Source: Chryseobacterium lathyri (GTDB lineage: Bacteria; Bacteroidota; Bacteroidia; Flavobacteriales; Weeksellaceae). From it: a stretch of DNA of 64,000 nt. The stretch spans positions 62,001 through 126,000 of the forward strand of contig NZ_QNFY01000005.1 of assembly GCF_003290185.1 (NCBI RefSeq), read 5' to 3'. Made by a program: the position numbers and the translations under genes. Below are positions 55,232 through 64,000 of the stretch, piece by piece. The first letter of the stretch is position 1, and every line of letters begins with the position of its first letter. Under the pieces are notes generated by a model. That model was given only the letters and a program-made list of their open reading frames with translations. It was not told the DNA's origin and ran no database searches.

Positions 55232-55279
55232 AATGATTTTATATACTTTGGTATCACTGGATTTTGTACGATAAAAAAT

Positions 55280-55308
55280 AAGGGCTGTAAAAAAAATTTA
55301 CAGCCCTT
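55280..55308. terminator. Bidirectional terminator between convergent genes
   Basis: Perfect 12-base arms (55280-55291 and 55297-55308) around an A-run loop, between the small secreted protein and the leucine-rich-repeat gene. Confidence 0.85.
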
Positions 55309-55331
55309 CAAATATAGATAAGGTTATTAGT

Positions 55332-57797
55332 TTATTTTTTAATGAACTTCAGGATCATCGTTTTGTCTTTTGTAAACAACTTGATGATGTAGTTTCCTTT
55401 AGCCAGTTCGGCTACATTTACAGAATTGGTTTTTACGCCTGTAGTATTCAGGATTCTTCCGGAAGCATCATAAATTTCAGCTTTGATGATCTCCTCACTG
55501 GATTTAATGTAAAGAATATCCTGTACCGGATTCGGATAAATGCTTACATTTTCCTTGCCTGTTTTAGTTTCAGAAACTGCCAGCACATTTCTTACCGTAG
55601 TCGTGTAAGTGTTGGTAATGACCGGAGCATTATAATCAAAATAAATATTTGCCGTATTGCTGAACGCATCTCCCATGGTCAAAGTAGATTTTGTTTTGAT
55701 CTTGAAAGAAACGTATCCATCATTATTGGCATCGTCAAACGGAAGCTGTATATTTTCAAAAATAAATTCGGCCGTATTTCCGGTCATTCTCGTTACAAAA
55801 CTATGGCTTGCATGTAAAGGGGTGAGAGTAGAGATATCAAATTTTGAAGCATCAATTACATCTTTCACCACAATATTCCTTGCGTTGGCAGTTCCTTGAT
55901 TTTCAAACCGGATCAGGTAATGAACGTAATCGCCCACCTGGGTCTGTGCAATCATCGTTCCTTCAAGACAGGTTTTATCATTCGGATCCAGAGAATTCAC
56001 AACCGTTTGGTTCAGGGTAAATGTATTGTCTGTTGGCGTATCGTCAGGGGCTCCGTTGATCTGTGCTGTATAATGCAGGATATCACCATCGTTTACCGGT
56101 GGAGTATCGGTTGGTGTATTCAGTTCGAATTTAACTTTAACTTCTCTTGTTTCAAAAGGAAAAAGACCTGTGAAATTCCAGGTAAGGTTTCCGGTAGATT
56201 GAGCATCAGGAGTTACAGTAGAGCTTACGAAATCCATAATACTGTCATTATAGCTGAATCCAACAGTTCCGGATTGCATGGTCGTTCCCTTGTTTTTGAA
56301 AACAATTTTATAATCCGAATTGAATCCCGGTACTGCAGAATCCAATGGAATAATCACAATTTCAAGGTCCGGATGGGATCCGTTGGCTGTGATACAGAAA
56401 TTCTGCGTCAGCGGGCTTGTCATCATAGGGAAATTAGCCGTGAAAGAAGAAGGTGAAATACTGAAATAAGCTGGGTTTTCAAGAACCGGAGTTATTGTGT
56501 GTGAGCCTGCCGGCACCGGAAAGGAATAGTCGCCAGAATTATTACTGATAACGCTTCCTGTAGTACCGCTACCTGCGATATTGAATTTCTGGAATGCCTT
56601 ATTCTGATCCGCCGGATCGCAGCCGTTTCCGTTAAGATCATATTTTGTATTTCCTTTGATGGTATAGAAAGTTCCGCCGGGAGTGAATGAACAGTAAGAA
56701 TTTACCGTTACATTATTATAACCGAACGAAGTATTGTAGGCAATTGTCTGATTAATTTCAGATTCGTCACAGCAGATATAGCTTAAATTAGGATTGTTTT
56801 GATAGAGGCCAGAGTTAAGCCTGCCGTTTTTCATGAATATACTCTGCAAATTGTTATTGGGAGCATTAAATGAGTTCAAAATGGTGTTATGGGTAATGTT
56901 AAGAGAAGTAAGCTGGTTGTTATTGAGGAAAAGCGTCTGCAACAAAGGAACTCCGGAAAGATCGATGCTGGTGAACTGGTTGTTGATGATCCTCAGATAA
57001 TTTAAGATCGGACTCTGACTTAAATTAAGGGTTGACAGATTATTATAACTGGCCTCAAGTGATTTTAATTTGGGTGTATTCTGAAGAATGAGAGAGGTAA
57101 GCTGGTTAGCGGAGCATACTACGTCTTCAAGTTTTGTTAAGTTACTCAGATCAAGACTTGTCAGCAAATTTCCGGAAATATGAAATCTGTATAGATCAGT
57201 CAGTGAGCTTACATCAATGCTGGAGATTTCATTGTCACTGCACAGAAGATATTTCATAGTCGTACTTCCGGCATAGTTGATCGTTTGTAGCTTTCCTCCG
57301 TTACACGTCAGGATATTCATTTTCGGGAGATTGGAAATATCCAGGTTGACAATTGCGGAATTGGATACATTAATATTTTCCAGTAAGGGACATCCCGTAA
57401 AGTTGGCAGAAGTCATATTCACGTTATTCGTAAAACTTACCAGTTTCAACGTTTGCATACCGCTGACATCTACGGAAAGAACGGTTGGACAGTCGGATAC
57501 ATCCAGATATTCCAGGTTGGTGAAAGACTTTATCCCTTCTATTGAGGAAATCGGGAATGAATTACCATTGGAGCTGTAGATGTTTATATTTCTGATATTA
57601 GCGGCTTCAGAAACCTGGATTTCGCCGTCATTATTGAGATCCATAGGTATCCAGTTGCCTGCAAGGTTCTGTGTGATGTGGTTGGTAGCCGTCCCGGAAA
57701 GTAGCTTGGCTTTAAATTGAGGATCCGGAATGTTGACAATCTGTGCGATGACAGATAAGTGTGCCAGAAAAAGCACAAAAAAGTAGAGTTTTTTCAT
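55332..57797 (-). CDS. T9SS-exported leucine-rich-repeat surface protein
   Basis: An 821-residue exported protein with a signal peptide (about 1-18). Residues about 60-340 are leucine-rich repeats ('LTSLDLSNLTKLEDVVCSAN' and ten or so more). The middle (about 380-620) holds prealbumin-like and DUF11-like beta domains, followed by a conserved segment 'SLDPNDKTCLEGTMI' and 'GDYVHYLIRFENQGTANA' (about 610-730). The end is a type A T9SS sorting domain ('SIYPNPVQDILYIKS', 'AKGNYIIKLF'). It is probably a large adhesin or surface receptor. Regulation is not visible. Confidence 0.88.
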   Translation of the reverse strand: MKKLYFFVLFLAHLSVIAQIVNIPDPQFKAKLLSGTATNHITQNLAGNWIPMDLNNDGEIQVSEAANIRNINIYSSNGNSFPISSIEGIKSFTNLEYLDVSDCPTVLSVDVSGMQTLKLVSFTNNVNMTSANFTGCPLLENINVSNSAIVNLDISNLPKMNILTCNGGKLQTINYAGSTTMKYLLCSDNEISSIDVSSLTDLYRFHISGNLLTSLDLSNLTKLEDVVCSANQLTSLILQNTPKLKSLEASYNNLSTLNLSQSPILNYLRIINNQFTSIDLSGVPLLQTLFLNNNQLTSLNITHNTILNSFNAPNNNLQSIFMKNGRLNSGLYQNNPNLSYICCDESEINQTIAYNTSFGYNNVTVNSYCSFTPGGTFYTIKGNTKYDLNGNGCDPADQNKAFQKFNIAGSGTTGSVISNNSGDYSFPVPAGSHTITPVLENPAYFSISPSSFTANFPMMTSPLTQNFCITANGSHPDLEIVIIPLDSAVPGFNSDYKIVFKNKGTTMQSGTVGFSYNDSIMDFVSSTVTPDAQSTGNLTWNFTGLFPFETREVKVKFELNTPTDTPPVNDGDILHYTAQINGAPDDTPTDNTFTLNQTVVNSLDPNDKTCLEGTMIAQTQVGDYVHYLIRFENQGTANARNIVVKDVIDASKFDISTLTPLHASHSFVTRMTGNTAEFIFENIQLPFDDANNDGYVSFKIKTKSTLTMGDAFSNTANIYFDYNAPVITNTYTTTVRNVLAVSETKTGKENVSIYPNPVQDILYIKSSEEIIKAEIYDASGRILNTTGVKTNSVNVAELAKGNYIIKLFTKDKTMILKFIKK

Positions 57798-58195
57798 GGT
57801 TCAGTGATTATTTGTTTTGATAAATATATGAAAAATTATATTACGAAAAATAATTACTTTTTAATTTTTATTATTTCATATAATGTTTGTTTTGTTTGTT
57901 TTTGTTTAAATAATTTATTTAAATATTGTTTTTGTGTTAATTTTTTATTCTGTATAAATATTATGGAATTGTAGAAATATGAGGAAAAATATGGTTATTT
58001 AATAAACAGTTATGGCTTTCCGAATAATTTAAATTTTAGCTAAAGCCCGTTCCCATTGAATATATTTGCTACCACTATAAAAATCTGCGTTATCCGAGCC
58101 ATCTGCGAGAAATATTTTCCATGTTTTATGAATCTGTGTCATCTGTTTAGTCTATAATCACAATTCAATGCTATTAGGCTTGGACTTTCCAAAAA
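57798..58195. other. AT-rich intergenic region
   Basis: About 400 bases with runs of T and TTTG near 57880-57960, then a stretch around 58080-58150 (ATCTGTG- and ATCCG-type words) like that in other flavobacterial gaps. No gene was found. Promoters of the leucine-rich-repeat gene should be in its first part. Confidence 0.5.
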
Positions 58196-58230
58196 AATAA
58201 GCCATTGAAATACAATCTCAATGGCTTATT
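58196..58230 (-). terminator. Terminator of ligA
   Basis: Thirteen-base perfect arms (58196-58208 and 58218-58230), 18 bases after the ligA stop on the minus strand. Confidence 0.8.
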
Positions 58231-58248
58231 TATTATTTATTAAAGGTA

Positions 58249-60261
<2,013 letters not shown>

Positions 60262-60273
60262 CTATCTTTTGAG

Positions 60274-60281
60274 CAAAAATA
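60274..60281 (-). promoter_or_regulatory. -7 box of ligA
   Basis: On the minus strand TATTTTTG fits TAnnTTTG, 18 bases before the ATG, implying a very short leader. Confidence 0.55.
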
Positions 60282-60467
60282 GCTAAACTAATTTCATTAA
60301 AAAATACCATAATTAAATATTATAGAAATATTAAAAAGCTGTAATATCATTTAAAGTGTTAATAATCATTATTTTAAAACGTTTGTTTAAATTAATTTAA
60401 CATAATGTTATGATTTAGTTGAAAATTTGTTAAAGCTCCCTTAAACAGATGGTCCGGAAAGTCAAAA

Positions 60468-60475
60468 TACCTTTG
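60468..60475 (+). promoter_or_regulatory. -7 box of the TonB-dependent receptor gene
   Basis: TACCTTTG fits TAnnTTTG, 18 bases before the ATG at 60494. No -33 TTG is seen at the usual distance. Confidence 0.6.
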
Positions 60476-60493
60476 CACATCTAATTTGAAGAG

Positions 60494-63400
60494 ATGAGAA
60501 AAGTAAAGATTGTACTAGGATTATTGTTTTTGGGATTTGGAACACTGGCTTATGCGCAGACTACGCAGGCTTCTATTGTGGGAAAAGTAACCGGGCTGGG
60601 CAGTACTGCTCAGGAAAAAGTGAAAGTAACGATCGTGAACGAGTCTACAGGGTTCAGGACGGAAACGGAGACCAATTCGAAAGGAGAATATATTTTTAAA
60701 GAAATTCCTTTGGGTGGGCCTTATACGGTTATTGTGAACGAGGAGAAAAAAGAAGGATATAACGTCAACTTTGGAGATCAGGTGACCGTCAATATGAGCC
60801 TGGGCGGCAGCGAAAAGCAGATAGAAGAGGTGATTGTTACCGGAAACCTGAAAAATAAGATCGGAAACCTTGGAGCGGCTACAGCTATTTCAGCAAAGAA
60901 TATCAGCATGCTGCCGGTAAACGGAAGGAATTTCACTAATCTTACCGAACTGTCCCCGTTAAGCGGAAAAGGAGGGAATCTTTCCGGCCAGCTGGGATCT
61001 TCAACCAACTTTACGATTGATGGAATGACGGCTAAAAACCCAACCTCAGCAGGATCCACAACCAGCAGAAGTGGTGCCCCGTTTTCTATTTCTATTGAAG
61101 CTGTCCGTGAGTTTAAAATTACCACCAACCAGTACGATGTAACATTGGGAAGAAGTGGTGGTGGAACTGTAAGCGCCGTTACGAAATCCGGGACGAATAA
61201 ATTTTCTGGAAGTGCCTGGGAATATTTAAGGACAAACTGGTTATCCAGTCCGTATGACATCAGGGGAAACAAAAGAGAAAATGATTTCTCTACTTCCCAG
61301 TTCGGATTTTCATTGGGCGGACCGATTATTAAAAATAAACTGCATTTCTTCGTGGCATGGGATCATCAGCTGGATTCAAGACCGTTAATCATTGCGGACA
61401 TCAAATCTAAAGACGACGAGAAGAGATTTAATACAACAACTGAGACGCTGAACCAGTTCCTTGATATTGCAAGGAAAAAATACGGAGTTGGAAATACTCC
61501 ACAGTTCGGAAGCTTTGATAAAGTAAGAAATTCTGATGCAGGATTCCTTCGTTTGGATTGGCAGATCAATGAAAAAAACCTATTGACGTTAAGAAATAAT
61601 TTCACCTACGATCTTAATAAAAACGGATTGGGAGATAATACCGCGATCAACTTCTTTGAATCTTACGGGAATGATAAAAACCTGGATAACAGCTTACTTT
61701 TGACTTTGAGAACAAACGTAAAGCCAAATATCACGAATGAATTAAAAGCACAGTATCTATATACTTTCCAGGACAGTTACCAAAACAATGAGTTGGGACA
61801 TCCGGTTCCGAGAGCTGTTGTGGAAGGAGTTGCCTCCAGTGTTGGATCTACCAATATCCAGATTGGAGGACATCGTTTTGCCCAGGAAGGTTTCCGGAAT
61901 AATGTATTCCAGATTGTGGATAACTTATACTACAACACAGATAAGATTAAATATACTTTTGGGGCAGATCTGATGTATACCAGATCGAAATCCATCTACG
62001 GAAGTGAAGTGAACGGAAGATTCCAGTTCCAGGGAATGACGAATTTTGCCAATCTTACTCCTTACAGGTTCTACAGAGAAGTACCGTTGATGGACGATCC
62101 TTCTGTAAAATCCAGTATCTGGAATGCAGGAATATACGGACAGATCCAGACCAAAATAGCAACAGGTCTTGATTTTATGGCCGGATTAAGATTCGATTAC
62201 GGAGGATACCCGAAAGCTGAATTCAATCAAAAGCTTTTTGACGAAATGGGAATCAGAACGGATAATCAGATCAAGTCTTTTGTTATTCAGCCAAGATTTC
62301 AGTTTGACTGGAATATCAACGAAGAGAATAAGGATTTCTTAAAATTTGGTGCCGGAATCTTCTCTTCCGATATCAACAACTATATGGTGATCAATAACCT
62401 TGTTTTTGACGGAAAACATTTGGCAACAGTAGATGTGAATCCAGGAACTGTTGGCCTGACTCCTGATTTTCCAGGATATAGAAATGATTACGGAACGGTT
62501 CCTTCACTTTCACAGTATCAGATCCCAACAATCAATTATACAGGAGAAGACGCAAAAATTCCAATCGTTTATAAAGCGAATATTTCCTATACACACTTCT
62601 TTAATGAAAGATTCAGAGCAGGAATTGCCGGATATATGGCGCTGGGAAGAAACAATTACTTCTATTATGACAGAAACATGATGGCCAATCCATTCTTCAC
62701 TTTAGCTAATGAAGGGGGAAGAGGAGTATATGTGCCTGCATCTACTATCATCAATAATGATAATAAAAGTGTGAGTATCGACTGGAAAGAAGGAAGAATC
62801 AATAAAAAATTCGGAAGAGTGCTTGAGCTTGTAAGCGATGGAAAAGTAAACCAGTTCTCGTTCGTGGTAGATACCAGCTACCGTTACTGGAAAGATGGGG
62901 AGATCACTGCAAGTTATACATGGTCCGACATCAAAGATAATACCTCATATAATGGAAATGTGGCGAATTCTGCAACATTATCTACTCCGGTTCAGGGAGA
63001 TCCGAGAGATTTAAGAATGGGCTATTCTGACAACCAGTTCAGAAACAAGATCGTGGTTTACGGTAACTCACCTACCATTGCAGGCTTTACTTTGGGAGTA
63101 AGGTATTCAGGAATCGGAGGAACGCGTTTCTCGGTGACTGCAGGAGGAAACATTAATGGAGATTTCGTGGATTCCAATGATCTTGCCTATATTTTCCCGG
63201 AAATTATTACCCAGCCGCTTCTTAATGATCCGGAAGTAGGACAGGCACTGAAAGATTATGTTGAAAAATACAACAATGCCATTGCAGAACGTAACGGAGG
63301 TAAAAACGGTTTCTACGGGGTATGGGATGTTCGTGTTGCGAAGAAATTTAAATTTGAAAAGATCGGTGCATTTGAGCTTTCTGTAGATATCTTCAATCTG

Positions 63401-63580
63401 GCGAACCTTCTTAATAAAGAATGGGGTGTGAATAAATCTTATGGTAATATGTCGTTGTACAGGGTAACCAAATTCAACCAGGCTACAAGGCAGTTTGAAT
63501 ACGTTAAAAATACCAGCGGTTTGGCGCCTCTTTCCGGGAATCCTTACCAGATCCAGATCGGAGCCAAATACAGCTTTTAA
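60494..63580 (+). CDS. TonB-dependent receptor, Oar-like
   Basis: A 1028-residue outer-membrane receptor. A signal peptide (about 1-21) is followed by a carboxypeptidase-regulatory-like domain (about 25-105; 'ASIVGKVTGLGSTAQEKVKV'), the TonB-box region 'QIEEVIVTGN', and a plug with 'LTELSPLSGKGGNLSGQLG' and 'FTIDGMTAKNP'. A long 22-strand barrel ends in 'IQIGAKYSF', with the terminal Phe of outer-membrane proteins. Oar-type receptors import large or peptidic substrates or affect the cell surface. The gene at 63641, a glycerophosphodiesterase, follows without a terminator, so the substrate could be a phosphorus compound; this is inference. Confidence 0.92.
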   Translation: MRKVKIVLGLLFLGFGTLAYAQTTQASIVGKVTGLGSTAQEKVKVTIVNESTGFRTETETNSKGEYIFKEIPLGGPYTVIVNEEKKEGYNVNFGDQVTVNMSLGGSEKQIEEVIVTGNLKNKIGNLGAATAISAKNISMLPVNGRNFTNLTELSPLSGKGGNLSGQLGSSTNFTIDGMTAKNPTSAGSTTSRSGAPFSISIEAVREFKITTNQYDVTLGRSGGGTVSAVTKSGTNKFSGSAWEYLRTNWLSSPYDIRGNKRENDFSTSQFGFSLGGPIIKNKLHFFVAWDHQLDSRPLIIADIKSKDDEKRFNTTTETLNQFLDIARKKYGVGNTPQFGSFDKVRNSDAGFLRLDWQINEKNLLTLRNNFTYDLNKNGLGDNTAINFFESYGNDKNLDNSLLLTLRTNVKPNITNELKAQYLYTFQDSYQNNELGHPVPRAVVEGVASSVGSTNIQIGGHRFAQEGFRNNVFQIVDNLYYNTDKIKYTFGADLMYTRSKSIYGSEVNGRFQFQGMTNFANLTPYRFYREVPLMDDPSVKSSIWNAGIYGQIQTKIATGLDFMAGLRFDYGGYPKAEFNQKLFDEMGIRTDNQIKSFVIQPRFQFDWNINEENKDFLKFGAGIFSSDINNYMVINNLVFDGKHLATVDVNPGTVGLTPDFPGYRNDYGTVPSLSQYQIPTINYTGEDAKIPIVYKANISYTHFFNERFRAGIAGYMALGRNNYFYYDRNMMANPFFTLANEGGRGVYVPASTIINNDNKSVSIDWKEGRINKKFGRVLELVSDGKVNQFSFVVDTSYRYWKDGEITASYTWSDIKDNTSYNGNVANSATLSTPVQGDPRDLRMGYSDNQFRNKIVVYGNSPTIAGFTLGVRYSGIGGTRFSVTAGGNINGDFVDSNDLAYIFPEIITQPLLNDPEVGQALKDYVEKYNNAIAERNGGKNGFYGVWDVRVAKKFKFEKIGAFELSVDIFNLANLLNKEWGVNKSYGNMSLYRVTKFNQATRQFEYVKNTSGLAPLSGNPYQIQIGAKYSF

Positions 63581-63640
63581 CATTTAAATAGTACCTTTAT
63601 CAAACATTTTAAGTTTTTTATTTAATTATCCAATTGTATT

Positions 63641-64000
63641 ATGAAAAAATTTATCTTAGGGTTAGCAGTTTTAAGCACAGTCGTAATGAAGGCACAAACC
63701 CAGATTATTGCACACAGAGGCTATTTCCAGGCTCAGCCGCCTACAACGGAAAATTCTATTAAATCTTTAGAAAATGCCCAGAAATTAAAGATATACGGAT
63801 CGGAATTCGATGTAAGAATGACCAAAGATGGAGTTCTTGTGATCAATCATGACGAACATCATGGTGAAATGGAGATTTCTGAAACCAATTTCAAAGAGCT
63901 GGAAGCATTGAAGCTGTCGAATGGCGAAAAGTTTCCAACACTAAAAGATTATCTGAAGCAGGGCAAAAAAGATCCTTCTTTAAAGCTGATCGTTGAGATC
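63641..64000 (+). CDS. Glycerophosphodiester phosphodiesterase, N-terminal part (partial)
   Basis: The frame starts at ATG 63641 and is open to the window end (120 codons). A signal peptide (about 1-19) is followed by the GDPD signature: 'IIAHRGYFQAQPPTTENS', with the catalytic His-Arg, the metal Glu in 'TENS' and 'GSEFDVRMTKDGVLVINHDE' with the second catalytic His. The family hydrolyses glycerophosphodiesters to glycerol-3-phosphate and an alcohol in the periplasm. It lies 60 bases behind the TonB-dependent receptor on the same strand. Confidence 0.9.
   Translation, partial: MKKFILGLAVLSTVVMKAQTQIIAHRGYFQAQPPTTENSIKSLENAQKLKIYGSEFDVRMTKDGVLVINHDEHHGEMEISETNFKELEALKLSNGEKFPTLKDYLKQGKKDPSLKLIVEI

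Noticed and set aside
55896..56456. Antisense frame inside the leucine-rich-repeat gene (186 codons)
   Set aside because: It is a complementary-frame artefact without signal, domain or ribosome-binding site.

Overview
The window looks like a chromosomal segment of a flavobacterium, most likely Chryseobacterium or a close relative in the Weeksellaceae. The evidence is low G+C with AT-rich gaps, promoters with the Bacteroidota -7 box TAnnTTTG (at least eleven fit), T9SS C-terminal sorting domains, an Oar-type TonB-dependent receptor, an S46 dipeptidyl-peptidase, curli secretion genes and a Bacteroidota-type (subtype iii) type VI secretion system. The species is inferred from gene content, not from a marker gene.

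Layout. 0-3.5 kb: end of a curli export operon (csgE end, csgF, csgG) plus a lipoprotein with a predicted beta-propeller; a convergent LuxR-type regulator follows with a CsgD-like degenerate receiver. 4.6-9.2 kb: OsmC, a T9SS-sorted delta-60 repeat protein, RNase G, a 29-residue highly basic protein and HU. 9.3-25.9 kb: a T6SS block. It has a LuxR regulator with Glu in place of the phosphoacceptor Asp, a divergent membrane-complex operon (TssQ-like, TssO, TssP-like, TssR), a decayed Hcp gene, ClpV, a lytic transglycosylase, Hcp copy 1, VgrG, an unknown protein, a PAAR-like/lipase effector, an ankyrin lipoprotein (probable immunity) and Hcp copy 2. Sheath and baseplate genes are not here. All three Hcp loci carry the same GTAG-N5-CTAC element exactly 49 bases upstream of a -7 box; this is the strongest regulatory signal in the window.

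26-29 kb: DNA polymerase I, then a zinc-ribbon membrane protein. 29.8-33.8 kb: a run of small accessory genes (membrane protein, lipoprotein, Imm22-like and DUF6000-like proteins, YdeI-like). 34-43.5 kb: MgtC, an NlpE-like lipoprotein, a DPP11-like S46 peptidase, polysaccharide deacetylase plus GNAT pair, an M16 peptidase and another GNAT. 43.5-54.7 kb: a Kdp potassium-uptake cluster with an NtrC-type regulator, three tiny membrane proteins (the last is KdpF), KdpABC, an outer-membrane porin and a KdpD split into two genes. 54.7-64 kb: a small secreted protein, a T9SS-exported leucine-rich-repeat protein, NAD-dependent DNA ligase, a large TonB-dependent receptor and the start of a glycerophosphodiester phosphodiesterase.

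No tRNA, rRNA, CRISPR array, insertion sequence or integrase was seen. Non-coding repeats include a roughly 150-bp unit repeated about 2.5 times at 51.3-51.7 kb and a 26-base sequence shared by the gaps at 35.35 and 45.12 kb.
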